64,000 nt of DNA from Takakia lepidozioides (GCA_030704615.1 CM060733.1:34226001-34290000); one strand, 5' to 3'. Positions 1 to 11,378 are shown, counted from the stretch's first letter. Program-made: numbers and translations. The notes: generated by a model from the letters alone, not told the origin.

Positions 1-1349
1 CTTACCTTCCTCTTATGTTGTGCCAAAACAAAGCAAGAGAGCCTATTGCCGTTTGAGGCTTGTTGTAAAGAGGAGACTAGGCATCAGTGTCAAAATCGCT
101 AAGGGCGAAGACCCTGGTGTGCCTTCGCCTGGTGTCACCTCCTCTCCTTTGTTCACAACTCGTTCCTGATGTGCCTTCTCTAGGTAAACCTCTCTCAAGT
201 TATATCTATTATATTGATCAACTTATGAGAAACAAATGGATGAATATTTAAGTTTATCATGGATGAAAGTAGATTTCAAATTTATTGACAAAGAAGAACA
301 TAGATAAACATTCCATAGATACACATTCTATATGTCACTGGATTCTTGAATGGCCGCTCTCGCATCACTTTCTGCACTAGTAGCTTGCTCTCCCTGCTAT
401 AGGGTTATTTGAGGGTCTGGCCCTCTCTTCTTGACTCAGTATGGTCTTCTCCTTGATTGCCTCCTTCATCATATTAGGAGGACGATTGTCTCTTGTTCAC
501 TGTTCCAGATATCTCCTACACGGTTTGTCGTGTGATTAGGCCTCATGGAAGTGTTGGGGCTTGTAAAGGGTTTAATTTTTTCCCTTCAATAATTCTGAAA
601 TAAAGCTCCAAGGGCCATATTCCACTAGCCCCTTGTTCTAGTGGACAACTGACGGTTGAACCACCAGTCATTTAAGTTAGCGCAATTGGAGAATGCTTTG
701 AGTGCCACCCATATGATACTGGTCAAATTATGTTATGGATATGGTATGTTGTTCTCCCCCATTGTCCCATTAGCAAGCCTTCCCGGCAAGGTTATTGTGA
801 AAGAGATTATTTTCTCCTGGCCACGAAGTCCTGTCTACAAGAAAGAAAGAGAATCTCTAAGCTAGGAAGCAGAGAGACTGAGCAAGAGAGGCCAAAAAGA
901 CCTCCAAGTTGCAATAGCCCTTACAAGAACTACATGGAGAAATTGTCAAAAGAAAGCTGAATCTTAAAATTTCCCTTCCTAAACGATTTATGGTGCCTCC
1001 AGTTGACTTCTGGCTCCTCAACCTCCAAGGGAGAGTGCTTAATGCTGAGAGAACTTCCAACTTGCTAGGATATTGTCATTCCACCATATTGAAGAGGCAG
1101 ATTGTCTGGTGCAGCTTCTTCCTTCATTCCTCTCTTCCTCTAGTTCTCCTTCTTTTCCTCCATTTCTTCAAAGACTAGTCACCTAGTCACGACTCTCCGG
1201 CTCATGTGACAGTCACCACTTCAATCGCAGTCTAATTATATTTAACTTAGTCGAATAAACACCGCAACTACTTGTAACAACGATCCTAAAACTTCATCTC
1301 ATTTGTCTTTTAGATAGATGGTCATAAATGTATGTGTTCGATGGCAGAA
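1..1349. other. Non-coding flank, no supportable gene
   Basis: Only short overlapping ORFs under 80 codons occur, with no recognisable domain. A segment near 33-63, read on the minus strand, shares about 30 bases with 63574-63616 (a CCTCAAACGGCAAT core followed by a CTTGCTTT tail), so a dispersed repeat ends here. Nothing else was recognised. Confidence 0.5.
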
Positions 1350-1464
1350 GCCATAGTACTAGTCTTTCTATTAAGCATGGTAGTTTGTTTTGATCTATTT
1401 CGTAGCGTTATTGAGATCTCCCAAACCGCAAAGCCTCCGCCCGTGGTCTTGATACCTATGGAAA
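1350..1464 (-). repeat. Displaced right half of tandem repeat R, copy 2
   Basis: Read on the minus strand, this begins TTTCC at the Copia LTR edge and continues with GGTATCAAGACCACG and GGGAGATCTCAATAACGCTAC. It aligns with 3636-3701 of repeat R copy 1 and then with the sequence after the SINE at 3879-3915 (ACTACC.TGCTTAAT and GACTAGT). Its missing left half is at 3964-4083 on the plus strand. The Copia element sat between the halves and a later inversion separated them. Confidence 0.75.
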
Positions 1465-1689
1465 TGTTGAGAAACTTAACTAGACTATACTGATATATTG
1501 AGCATAGTGAACAGGCCTGACTTAATAGGCAAACGGAAGGTCATTAACCTATGGACCGCAATGAACCGCATCTAAGCGATAACATGAGTCAAACACACAC
1601 TAAGAGACAAAACTAAATGATTGCAACAAGCTAACCAGCACTAAGCTAGTCGAAACTTAAGCCGCTGATTTAGGTCGTCTTTTCCAACA
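1465..1689 (-). mobile_element. Copia 3' LTR (minus strand)
   Basis: The 225-bp sequence begins TGTTGGAAAAGACGAC and ends CTCAACA on the minus strand. It closely matches the 221-bp LTR at 4084-4304. A purine run (PPT) lies directly upstream and an RNase H coding end upstream of that, so this is a 3' LTR. The five bases after it (TTTCC, minus strand) match the five bases before the 5' LTR at 4079-4083, as expected for a target site duplication of one element. Confidence 0.85.
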
Positions 1690-1698
1690 CCCCCTCTC
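1690..1698 (-). other. Copia polypurine tract
   Basis: GAGAGGGGG on the minus strand lies immediately before the TGTTGG start of the 3' LTR. This is the expected plus-strand priming site. Confidence 0.75.
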
Positions 1699-1739
1699 GA
1701 CCTGATCAAGGAGAGTGTTGCATCTGAGACATGTAATCA

Positions 1740-2040
1740 TACTTGTGCGAGAGAGAGCACCCTAATATAACTCCGATGTCTCTCGAACTTTTGTCTACCA
1801 ACTTGTTTCGTGAATATATCAGTAGGTTATTCTTCTGTACAGATGAATTTCAGTGCTATCTCCCCCTCTAGCACCCTTTCACGAATGAAATGGTGCTTAG
1901 CTTCTATGTGCTTGGTGCATGAGTGGAAGATGGGATTCTTAGCGAGCTTAATAGCACCTTGATTATTGCAGTGAAGATGCACATCCAGCCTAGTAGGAAT
2001 GTGTGCTTCGGAAAGATTGGACTGAATGTGATGATCAGAA
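1740..2040 (-). pseudogene. Copia pol, C-terminal end of RNase H
   Basis: The minus strand encodes the diagnostic end of Ty1/Copia RNase H: a NNQGAIKLAKNP motif (usual form DNQGAI.LA.NP), then TKHIEA.HHFIRE and the terminal EEQ/DIFTK-like segment. The usual metal-binding Asp before NQGA is Asn here. The reading frame reaches the LTR through the polypurine tract. Upstream, around 2040-2063, the sequence changes abruptly to LINE sequence on the other strand. The N-terminal part of the same domain is at 13014-13370 on the plus strand, and I infer the two were joined before an inversion. Confidence 0.8.
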
Positions 2041-2062
2041 TGTGCGAGATGAATAGAAGTAG

Positions 2063-3125
2063 AAGGAAAGATGGAAGGTATGGAAAGATATCTGGAAGAA
2101 ACATAGGGCAACTAAAATCTCAGCTTTCTTGTGGAAATTGGCTCATAGGATCTTACCAGTCAATGTCAAGACCTTGTTCAACAACTCCTCTTGCGGTTTA
2201 TGCATGGCTCAGTCGGAGACCATTGAACATTGCCTGGCTGACTGCCCTTTTCCTGCCAGAGTTTGGAGAGCTGTGATGTGTTTCTACTCTAATTGGGATA
2301 CCTTCCCATCCCCCATCTCTTCTTCTCTGCTGCTCTTGAATTTCCAGCCTTCTTTTAGTCCTACTTCATGCCCAGTTCGGGCCTGCAGTCTGAGGGCTCT
2401 AACCCTGTGGAACCTGTGGAAGGCTAGGTGTTCTCAGATGTATGAGGGAAGACCCCCTAGGGCAGGTCTATTCTGTTTAATATATATCAAGACCTGCTTA
2501 CTGAGGGGAGGAAGGCTTGGGGAACCTTGTGTGCAGTTGTTTCTAGGTCTTCTGAAGAACGTGGCAGGCAGCTCATCAATGACTTTTACCAGTCCTGGGG
2601 GAAAAATGACACTATCGGAACCATGCTTCCCAACTTGCGATTCTGCTGGAAAATCAGCACTCCATCTCATTGGACTGTCCCCTAGTGAAGGAGACGATGC
2701 GGATTTTAATTGGAGACACAAGAAGCCTCGTGTGACCAAGTTAAGGACCCAGTTGAGGTTTTAGCTTGTAGTACTTGGCCCTCTTTCATCTTTTCTCCTG
2801 GCTTCCTGTCATGGAGAATAGAGCTTCCTTGAACTATCTGAAGTCTTTTTAATCTTCCCTGCCCGTCATCATTCTTAGGCTTGGTTTTATGTTACTTATT
2901 AGGCCTAGATTTCTAGTTCCAGTTTTCTCTTGGTGCACGAGATGCGACCCCCCCATCCACCTTTTTTTTTTTTTCTCTGCTTGTAGCTTGAATGCTGTGG
3001 TTATGGGGATGTTCCCCCTCAGTGAGCCTTACGGCCTCCCTGGTGGTTGTTTTTTCCACCTTTTTGTGAACATTTATCTGATTTAATTTGATTAAAAGGG
3101 CCTCTATCCCCTTTTATTTTATTTT
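2063..3125 (+). pseudogene. LINE (L1-type) ORF2 C-terminus and 3' UTR
   Basis: The frame starting near 2063 reads WKVWKDIWKKHR, then FLWKLAHRILPVN, followed by C-x2-C (CGLC) and EHCLADCPFARVW-like residues. This is the zinc-binding 'zf-RVT' module at the end of plant L1 ORF2. Coding fades after about 2450 into an apparent 3' UTR with T-rich runs, ending near 3125. The upstream part of ORF2 is missing here. The LINE at 13371-16795 (minus strand) lacks exactly this module, so the two pieces look like halves of one element. Confidence 0.75.
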
Positions 3126-3524
3126 TTTAAATGTTCAATGATTATCTTGAGTAATGTAAAAACCTAATGCAGGCGTCCGATTTGACGGTTTTCACCGAAT
3201 TCAGGCAGTGTCGGCTCTTTGAGTTTTTTTGAGACGGATGACACACAAGCCGTAATTTGTCTCATGTCCTCACCCACCAACAATAATTCTAATGGCATTT
3301 GAGCTTTGTGACACTATAAGTTATGTGTGCTTCAGCAAGACTTTTTTCCCTTCATTTAGTCTCAAAATCTCTTTATTTTAAATTTAAATAAAAAATACAA
3401 TTTTGTTTTAAATCAAAATACACTTTATATAAACTAGTATGGCATGTCACCGGCGCCATTGAACACATACACTTATGACCATGTGTACCAAAAGACAAAT
3501 GAAGGGCCAATATTCTAGAAATCC
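3126..3524. other. AT-rich spacer without genes
   Basis: A/T-rich spacer between the LINE 3' end and repeat R. No ORF, RNA gene or repeat was recognised. Confidence 0.5.
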
Positions 3525-3915
3525 CCAATTTGCTATTTTTCATAAATTTTCAGTGACAAAAAATACTTGAAATTCCATATTTCTCAGAGCGTAGGTCCAA
3601 AGATTATGAAACCACCTCGTGTACCCCTACTCATCAAGGGTTTTTCAGCGGTATCATGACCACGGAAAGAGGCCTTGCGATTTAGGAGATCTCAACGACA
3701 CTACAAAACAAACAAAAAGTCTGACGCCTCCCGAAGGAAGCATAAATTATGGTGTCTCTTCACCACAAGGGCTACTGCCTTCCAGCTGAAAGGTGGATAC
3801 CTTCATGACACACCATACCGTGGTTTGAACCCAAAATCACATCCAACATGGTATGTGCCCATTACAAAACAAACAAAAGAAACTACCTTGCTTAATACAT
3901 CGACTAGTGTGACCT
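3525..3915 (+). repeat. Tandem repeat R, copy 1 (with SINE inserted)
   Basis: Shared landmarks with copy 2 (3964-4083 plus the minus strand of 1350-1464) are AATTTGCTA.TTTTCAT, GTGACAAAA.A.ACTTGAAATTC, ACCCCTACT, GGTATCA.GACCACG and GGAGATCTCAA. Copy 1 is continuous across the point where Copia inserted into copy 2, and copy 2 lacks the SINE present in copy 1. Each copy therefore acts as an empty-site control for the other. Confidence 0.75.
3718..3862 (-). mobile_element. tRNA-derived SINE (minus strand, 5' truncated)
   Basis: Read on the minus strand, it carries a pol III B-box-like GGGTTCAAACCACGG and the tail CTTCCTTCGGGAGGCGTCA, both shared with the SINE at 15330-15510. A 16-bp direct repeat (TACAAAACAAACAAAA) lies at 3702-3717 and 3863-3878, a typical target duplication. 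The A-box end is missing. The empty site is visible in repeat R copy 2. Confidence 0.8.
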
Positions 3916-4083
3916 GCGACGTTGACACATATTATACAATCATTTTACATCCTAGAGAAATCCAATTTGCTACTTTTCATGAATTTCAAGTGACAAAAGA
4001 CACTTGAAATTCAACATCCCCACACCACAGATCCGAAAAATATCAAACCTCCTCCATGCACCCCTACTGATTGAGGTCTTTCC
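3916..4083 (+). repeat. Left half of tandem repeat R, copy 2
   Basis: Copy 2 begins near 3964 after a short spacer and stops at TTTCC, the five bases before the Copia 5' LTR. Its continuation is found at 1464-1350 on the minus strand. Confidence 0.75.
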
Positions 4084-4304
4084 TGTTGGAAAAGACGACT
4101 TGAATCAACGGCTTAAGTTTTGACTAGATTAGTGCCGGTTAGCTTGTTGCAATCATTTAGTTTTGTCTCGTTGTGTGTGTGACTCACGTTATCGCTTAGA
4201 CGTGGTTCATTGCGGTCCATAGAGTAGCGGTGTCGCTTGTCTATTTAGTCAAGCCTGTTCACTATGCTCAATAGATCAGTATAGTCTAGTTAAGTTTCTC
4301 AACA
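4084..4304 (+). mobile_element. Copia 5' LTR
   Basis: The 221-bp LTR begins TGTTGGAAAAG and ends CTCAACA. It is matched by the minus-strand LTR at 1465-1689 and preceded by TTTCC at 4079-4083. Confidence 0.85.
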
Positions 4305-4317
4305 TGGTATCAAAGCC
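4305..4317 (+). other. Copia primer binding site (tRNA-iMet)
   Basis: TGGTATCAAAGCC directly follows the LTR and matches the usual plant Copia site TGGTATCAGAGCC at all but one position. It is complementary to the 3' end of initiator methionine tRNA. Confidence 0.85.
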
Positions 4318-4424
4318 AGGAGGCTCTCTAGAACAATGCTTGAATAAGTGAGTAGTCAAGACGGTACAGTGACTGTGAGAGTTCCAGTTAGATACTAACA
4401 TCGGTTGATTAACTCTAAGCTAAT

Positions 4425-4612
4425 ACTCTGGTTTCTAAGTGAGAATTCCTTAGAACAATTCTTATTTCATATCGATCAGTTGTTTTGTTCTACACTAACA
4501 CTGTAATTTCAAAGTGAGAGTTCCTTAGAACAGTTCTTATTTCATATCGGTTGTTTTGTGCTACGCTAACATGCTGGTTTCTAAATGAGAGTTCCTTAGA
4601 ACAGTTCTTGTT
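4425..4612 (+). repeat. Tandem repeats in the Copia leader
   Basis: Three imperfect copies of about 75-85 bp, each with GAGAGTTCCTTAGAACAGTT, TTATTTCATATCG and a TTGTTTTGT.CTAC.CTAAC segment, lie between the PBS and the gag start. Confidence 0.7.
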
Positions 4613-4872
4613 TTTTTTTTATCGAACTCAATGGAGCCGGCACGATTAATTTCCGAGAGTGACAAGTTGGAAGGTTCAAAGAACTATATATCCTGGTCCA
4701 TTCGTGTGAAGAATATCTTGAAACGTGATGAAGTGTGGGATGAAATTGGCTTTGATCCTCCACATGCAGGTGCAAAAGGTGGCGTTGGTGCTCCTTGTGA
4801 AGTGGTCAATGCTAATGTACAAGCTCAAGCACCGGACGTTGCTGTTAATCCTCTTGCACCGGTCAATGTTGC

Positions 4873-5484
4873 TGTCACGGACATAGCTCGGAGGAACTTA
4901 CCAGGAGTAAATACCAGAAGTTATCAAGTTACCATGTTATCAGAAGTTACCATGACTTACCATAATTTACCATTACTTATCAAGTTATCGGGAGTTTACC
5001 AAATTATTAAGAGTAACTTAGGAAACTGCTCAGGAAGCTTCCTTTGGAGATACCTCATTTGTTTAAGGAAGCTTCTCTATCAAGAAACCTTTATTTAATT
5101 TTGGAAACTTCTCCATCAAGAAACCTCCATATGGGAAGCTTCTTAGGGAACTTCTTAGTAGCCAGTATATATAGGAGGCGAAACTGAACACTCTTCAGTA
5201 TCACCAACACAAGTTCAAGCTACTCTTATTCCCAGTCCAGTACTCCAGTCCAACTTCCAGAATCTAGTCCAGTTTCTAGTATCTGGTATTCCAGTCCAGT
5301 TTCTAGCATTCCAGTATTCAAGTCGAGTTCCAGTATCTTGTACTCTTATCCATTGTTATAAAGATCATCTTGATATCATGTTTACCCACCATGCATTCGG
5401 CCACGCCGACCTTGATTTCTTGTCTAGTCTTGTACCTCTAGTCTGATCTCTTGTTTGTGTTCAGTCATGTTCTCGTCCTTGACA
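4873..5484 (+). mobile_element. Gypsy-1 5' LTR
   Basis: Starts TGTCAC and ends TTGACA, giving short inverted ends (TGTCA/TGACA). It contains several GTTACCA/TTATCAAG-type short repeats and a promoter near 5166. The 3' LTR at 11379-12006 is very similar but has small insertions, so the copy is moderately old. Confidence 0.88.
5166..5173 (+). promoter_or_regulatory. Probable LTR promoter TATA box (Gypsy-1)
   Basis: TATATATA is followed by AGGAGGCG about 310 bases before the LTR end. The same box is conserved in the 3' LTR at 11688-11695. It is inferred as the pol II core promoter. Confidence 0.55.
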
Positions 5485-5502
5485 GTTTGGCGAGACTAAA
5501 GT
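5485..5502 (+). other. Gypsy-1 primer binding site region
   Basis: GTTTGGCGAGACTAAAG directly follows the LTR. TTTGGCGA at this position is common in plant Gypsy elements; Gypsy-2 has the similar TTTGGCGACC. The tRNA was not identified. Confidence 0.55.
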
Positions 5503-5522
5503 TTGATCCTTAGTTAGTTAAG

Positions 5523-6564
5523 ATGGAAGACACATTTGCGAAAATGATCACCACATTGCAGAGTCTTCAGCTCCAGATGCAAGAACTTCGTACCTCTTCC
5601 GCCCAATTGCAAGCTGATCAGTCTCAAGATCTTGACAACGCTCTCCATAATTTGCAACAACAAATTTCAGAGTTAAAGGAGTCGAACAATGGATCTTCAA
5701 CCATACGAGTCCCTACTGCAACAACTCCTACTGCAACGGTTCCTCTTCAACAGATTACGAGAGAACCAAAGATCAACATGCCCGAGAAATTTGATGGGAC
5801 GAGATCAAGTTTTCGCGGTTTTGTTTAACAAGTACGACTGTTCCTACGACTACATCCACAACGCTACCCCGATGAAGGTATTTAAGTGGAATTCGTGGGC
5901 ACCCTTCTATCAGGCACTGCCCTATCTTGGTTTGCACCGCTATAAGAAAAAAAAATCGCATTTACTATATAATTTTGAAGCATTCATGTCCGAGTTCACT
6001 GCAACGTTTGGAGAGAATGATAGAGAGAGAGTTGCAGAGACAAAGATGCGAAATCTTCGACAAGGAGCATGTCTTGCTTCCGTTTATGCTGCCGAATTTC
6101 GACAACTTGCATGCGACCTCGACTGGAATAAGAAGAACCTCATTAGTCAGTTTCGATGTGGGCTAAAAGATGATGTAAAAGATTTGTTGCTGACAATATC
6201 AAACGTGAGCACACTGAGTGAATTCATCACCCAAGTCATTGCATGTGATAATCGTTTGTTCGAAAGACGTCAAGAGAAGCGATCTGGATGGTCGACGATG
6301 CATCATGTCACTGCTACTACGGCACCAAATACAACGATCCATCAGACATCCAGTATTGATCATATGCAGATTGATGTTGTCCGATTCAAGCCATTGATGC
6401 CACAAGAAAAACAAAGACGGTGCTCGAATGGATTATGCCTCTATTGCGGAGAAGAAGGTCACATAGCATTAAACTGCCCTAACAAGAGAAGATTTAAAGC
6501 TCGGGACACAACTCAAGTGTTCGATACGAGGAGGTCGGAAAACGAAGATGTCCAGTCACAGTAG
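5523..6564 (+). pseudogene. Gypsy-1 gag (capsid and zinc knuckle)
   Basis: The start codon at 5523 opens a coiled-coil-like N-terminus rich in Q and L. The frame shifts near 5815, after MPEKFDGTRSSF, the conserved start of the capsid fold. The second frame carries the retrotransposon-gag core (about 5970-6280: FTATFGENDRER, RQGACLASVYAAEFRQLA, FRCGLKDDVKDLL). It ends with one CCHC knuckle, CLYCGEEGHIALNC, near 6436. Gag forms the particle and binds the RNA. The frameshift makes this copy non-functional. Confidence 0.85.
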
Positions 6565-6569
6565 GGACC

Positions 6570-8970
6570 ATGCGGCTGGACACCACAAATTCCTTACCGA
6601 AAAAAAATCTCTTTCTACCTCCAGACCCTGCACCTTGCATCACAGTTCCGGTAAAAATCAGAGTGGAAAATCGAGATATCTCTGTAGAAATACTTTTGGA
6701 CTTAGGAGCTTCAGCTTGTTTTATGGACAAAAACTTTGCGAAACAACACAATTTAACGCTCGTAAAGAAGAAACTCTCGGCCCCCGTTGAAGTCATCGAT
6801 GGACGACCGTTAGCATCAGGAAATGTGGACCATGAAACTCGACCACTTGAAGTGAAGCTTAAAGATCAAGCATCACATATTGTTTTCAATGTCATCCAGT
6901 CTCCAACGAATCCTGTGATCCTTGGACTTCCCTGGTTCGTACTTCCCAATCCCGACATCGTCTGGCGATCGCGAAAAATTTCTGCAAGACAAAAATGTAG
7001 AAATATCAAAGGTATTCAACCCCTGTTCCTTTGGAGCTAGAGCTTTCATGAGAGCTACCAAAAAGGAGGCGGCATTTGTATTTTATACGACTCCTATCAA
7101 GACCACAACAGACAAAGGTACTTCAATATTACCCGCTCAATATCAATATTTCAAAGATGTCTTCGAGAAGAAAAATGCAGACATATTGCCAGAACATCGA
7201 CTTTATGACTGTGAAACTGAGTTACAAGAAGGAGCCCAACCACCATTCGGCCCAATCTATAACTTATCCCAGACGGAGTTGGCTGCATTACGTGAATACA
7301 TTGATGAAAATTTGTCGAAGCACTTCATCCGACATTCAAAAGCACCTGTGGGGGCACCTATCTTGTTTGTGAAAAAGAAGGACGGACCATTATGCATGTG
7401 TGTCGACTATCGTGGTCTCAACGAAGTAACATCAAGAATCGTTATCCGTTGCCGCTAATTTTTGGGCTTCTCGACCAGTTGGAACGAGCGAAGATTTCAC
7501 CAAAATTGACTTGAGATGAGCTTATAACCTTATACGGATAAAAGAATGAGACGAATGGAAAACAACTTTTCGAACAAGGTATGGACATTTTGAATACAAT
7601 GTTATGTCTTTCGGTATTACAAATGCTCAAGCAATTTTTCAACATATGATAAATGACATCTTTCGAGAATTTTTAGATGACTTTATAGTCATCTATTTGG
7701 ACGACATTTTGATAATTTCACAGAATGAAGAAGAACATGGCCGCCATGTATGTCTTGTCTTTGATAAATTAAGGGAAAGAGGACTATATGCCAAGTTAGA
7801 TAAATGTCTTTTCCATTAATTTGAGGTCGAATTTATGGGCTACATTATTTCCGACAAAGACGTCTTTATGGATCAGAAGAAAATACAAACCATCATCGAG
7901 TGGATTAAACCAACTTTGGTCCGAGATATACAATATTTTCTGGGCTTTGTAAATTTCTACAAAATCTTCATCAATGATTCCTCCAAAATTGCTGCACCAT
8001 TGACACGACTCACAGGGAAGGACAAATTTGTATGGGACGAGGAGGCTGACCAGGCATTTGAAAGGCTGAAGCATGCATTTACAACAGCTCCAATACTGGT
8101 ACATGCAGACCCATCTAAGCCATTCTTCTTGGAAGCAGATGCATCAGACTTTGCACTTGACGCTATACTCTCTCAATACGGTACGGATGGCCGACTTCAC
8201 CCTGTTGGTTTTCATTCTCGCAAATTTTCCGCTGCAGAGATCAATTATGAAATCCATGACAAAGAACTTCTAGCGATCATTGATGTTTTTGAGGAGTGAC
8301 GTCATCTACTGGAGGGAGCTACACATCAGGTCACTGTCTACACTGATCACCAAAACCTCGAATATTTTATGAGTGCTCGTATTTTGAATCGACGTCAAAC
8401 AAGATGGGGTATGTCACTAGCAAGGTTTGATTTTATCATTACTTATCGCCCCGGACATCTTCAAGGGAAACCCGATGCTCTTTCTCGACGATCGTATCTT
8501 GCGCCGAAAAAAGGGGAGGCAGCTTTCGACCAACATAAATCCACCATCTTGAAACCAACAAATCTCCAATTGAATATGTTATCCCTGTCCACCTATGACG
8601 ATGCAGAGATCATAAAGGAGATTCAGGAAGCACTGAAGAGCGACCAATTTGCTACGACACTACGAAGTCAACTAAATCAACCTCGAGACAACCCACGTGT
8701 TACAAACGACTTCGAATTCAAAGATGACTTACTTTATTTCAATGGACTTCTCTATGTACCTCCAGGACCTACACAACTTCGAATTCGTCAAACATGTCAT
8801 GATTTTCCGGCTGCAGGACATTTCGGCTTCAACAAAACAATGGAATTGATATCCATGGACTATTGGTGGCCGCAGATGTGGAAACTCGTGAAAGAATTTT
8901 TAAAATCTTGCGACACGTGTGCTATAGCGAAAAACCCTATTGTTATCAAACCGGGCCCTACCATAGAATG
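6570..8970 (+). pseudogene. Gypsy-1 pol: protease, RT, RNase H, integrase zinc domain
   Basis: Protease has LLDLGAS near 6690, where DSGA is expected, so the second catalytic-triplet residue is lost. RT begins near 7200 with [20 protein letters not shown], breaks near 7458, and resumes with MSFGITNAQAIFQ and the catalytic YLDD at 7694-7705. A stop at 7817 precedes FEVEFMGYIIS. RNase H (about 8100-8480) has EADASDFALDAILSQ and a stop near 8297. The integrase HHCC zinc module (about 8790-8930) ends in CDTCAIAKNP. At least two frameshifts and several stops are present. Confidence 0.85.
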
Positions 8971-8984
8971 AGGGGCTAGAGACC

Positions 8985-9700
8985 TCCTGGGGATGTCTGC
9001 AAAGCAGAATTAGCTACGCTTGTATCTAAATCACTGGCACTTACACTCACTTCTTCAAACATCAAGGCAGGGTTTAGGGGAAAATGTATTTATCCTTTGA
9101 TGCTCATGCGATGGACAAAAAGTTTGGTCCATCATCAATATTTGTAGGTCGCACTGTTCTTAATTACTATGACAATGAAGATGATGAAAGAGATGCTTCA
9201 GAAGAACATGAAGGTATAGATGAGGACAACCGTGAAGGAGAAGACATCGATGATGTGAGCAACCAACTCACATCATCGACGTCTTCTCTTTAGACTTTCA
9301 TGGCTGTCCTCATCCACATTACAACATAATGCGATATATCTGACTGCAAGGCTGGGTAGTCATGGTTTTCCTGACTTTGACCATGACTTCCCTGTATTTT
9401 TGGACCAAATCAGGCTTCACGTAGTCGTTAAAATGACTGCGTGACTACGTAGTCCTCTTGGTGACTACGGTGGTAGACTTCGTCATGGCTCCGCACTAGA
9501 TGGAAGGTTGGTCAATGATAGTTGACCATCGCGAACTCACCACCAAATAGTCGTTGGAATGACTTCTAGTGCAAGCCTGGTAGCCAAAAGGTTTTTTTTT
9601 TTCTTAAAGTTGCTTATATGGTTGCTTATTAGAGGGCTGGGACTTAGTTTTTTTCTTTTTTCTTCTGCGCGGTTTCTTAGTATCGAGCTGTTGTGCCATG
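8985..9700. other. Foreign segment interrupting Gypsy-1 integrase
   Basis: Homology to integrase stops after CAIAKNPIVIK..P near 8970 and resumes at TDLPISKTTDSILVIVDRF near 9730. Between them lies about 0.7 kb with no Gypsy features. It has a 69-codon acidic ORF (9084-9293), a strong inverted repeat at its end, several GACTAC/GTAGTC short motifs near 9420-9470 and T-rich runs near 9590-9660. No clear terminal repeats or target duplication were found, so its nature is unknown. Confidence 0.55.
9238..9288. repeat. 22-bp inverted repeat (hairpin)
   Basis: Arms 9238-9259 and 9267-9288 pair with one mismatch around a 7-base loop; the inner 13 bases (TCGATGATGTGAG) are perfect. It lies at the end of the acidic ORF in the foreign segment and could form a stable stem in DNA or RNA. 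Confidence 0.75.
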
Positions 9701-9729
9701 GAACACGATGATCGCAGGATAGGGCGTAC

Positions 9730-10757
9730 GGACCTTCCAATTTCCAAGACCACCGATTCAATCCTAGTTATTGTAGATCGTTTTACAAAGATGACACATT
9801 TCATTCCATGTAATAAGTCGGTTACCGGCAAGGAAACTGCAAGACTCTTCCTCAATAATATCTACCGCATTCATGGACTCCCGAAGGACATCGTATCTGA
9901 TCGAGGACTACAGTTAACATCAAATTTCTGGAGGGGATTATTTCACATATTGGATACCAAGATCAACCTCTCTACAGCTAATCATCCACAGACTGATGGT
10001 CACACCGAACGTGTAAACCAGATTTTGGAGTAGTATCTTCGATGTACGATAAATTATCACCAAGATAATTGGACGGAAGTCATTGGCTGAGTTTGCCTAC
10101 AACAACACTATACATTCTTCAACCAAGCAAACGTCATTTTTCTCCAATTATGGTCGTCATCCTCGCGCAAACCCTTTCCACATGAAGACTGTTAAAAGCC
10201 GTACTGCAGAAAACCTTACTACTCATCTTGCTACGATTCACAATGACCTTACATTTCACCTCGCAGAAGCTCAAAAACAATACAAGGAGTATGTAGATCA
10301 ACGTCGTCAACTCCAACCCCAAGTTCAAGGTCGGAGAGCGTGTGTGGCTTCTTTGACATGACATACAAACCTCGCGACCATCAATCAACACCTGGAACCA
10401 TTCAAAATTATTCGACAAATAAATCCGGTCAGTTTTCGGCTTGAACTCCCACGAAGTATGCGCATCCATCCAGTCTTTCATGTTTCATTATTGGAGTCGT
10501 ATCATCCATCGAATATTCTAGGGAGAGTCTTCGTACCACCTCCACCAATCGAAATCAATCGGGAAATTGAGTATGAAGTCGACGAAGTCCTAGACTCTCG
10601 CATCAAGTATAAACGTCTTGAGTATTTCATACATTGGAAATGTTACGACATCAGCGAACGAATGTGAGAGCCTTCATCCAACCTCGCCAATGCATCTGAC
10701 AAAGTCCAAGAGTTTCATCGACGATATCCAGCTAAGCCCCGACCTACACGTCAATAA
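9730..10757 (+). pseudogene. Gypsy-1 integrase core and chromodomain
   Basis: The integrase catalytic core has the first Asp in LVIVDRFTKM, the second in DIVSDRG (about 9895) and the Glu region in HPQTDGHTERVNQILE (about 10030), followed by a stop. FAYNNTIHSSTKQTSFF follows after a frame change. From 10458 the frame reads [14 protein letters not shown] and then a chromodomain (about 10570-10740: [26 protein letters not shown]). The conserved W.PSSNL continues past a TGA at 10666, where TGG is expected. Chromodomains of chromoviruses bind modified histone tails and guide integration. Confidence 0.82.
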
Positions 10758-11364
10758 GACGTCACAACGATGATGTCAGCCAAGTTAGCTTCAAGGTGAA
10801 GACTTCACATTCAATGTACCTGATACACGCTAACGAGGGAGGAGCACCACACATCAGTATATATAGTTACACTTCCAGCACTTTCAGCACTTCCAACACT
10901 CTTGCATCTTTTATTCGCAGCATGAAGTCACAGGAACCAGATACATTGGAGTTGTCGCTTACCCAACTACCAGATCAGCCGTTCCGACTCTCACGACCTT
11001 CAACATCACCCGGACGCTCTTGAGACGATGGGCCACCAATGCGACGCGTACTTCATCATCTGGACCCCGTATGACGGCAAGTGGAGCCTACTCGAAGTCT
11101 GATAATTCTGTTGGAGGTTGAGGCTTCGGACCCAGAGGGCAACGAAATCATGTTTGAAGACAGCTTCGAAAATCAGAATGCTTAAATCACTGCGTGGTCC
11201 CAAGTTCAAGGTGTTGGACACTATCGATGGTTGTAGGGACCTATAAATCATTTGAGTTAAGAACGAAGAGCCGAATTCTTGGCAAGTACTACTCGCCGGA
11301 TTTTGGATTTTCTCCAACTCTAAGCAAATCCAAGATTTTATCGCTCCTCGAGGAACTCGGCGCT
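10758..11364 (+). other. Gypsy-1 3' non-coding region
   Basis: Sequence between the chromodomain and the polypurine tract. Short ORFs have no recognisable domain. It is part of the element by position. Confidence 0.6.
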
Positions 11365-11375
11365 AGAGGAGGGGG
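11365..11375 (+). other. Gypsy-1 polypurine tract
   Basis: AGAGGAGGGGG lies three bases before the TGTCACGG start of the 3' LTR and is the expected plus-strand primer site. Confidence 0.8.
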
Positions 11376-11378
11376 TGA

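Noticed and set aside
857-1178. Small overlapping ORFs near the left end
   Set aside because: Short, on both strands, without recognisable protein features.
1435-1464. PBS-like GGTATCAAGACC next to the minus-strand Copia LTR, which would make it a 5' LTR
   Set aside because: Repeat R copy 1 has the same GGTATCA.GACCACG at an uninterrupted site (3649 onwards), so it is flank, not a PBS; a PPT lies on the other side.
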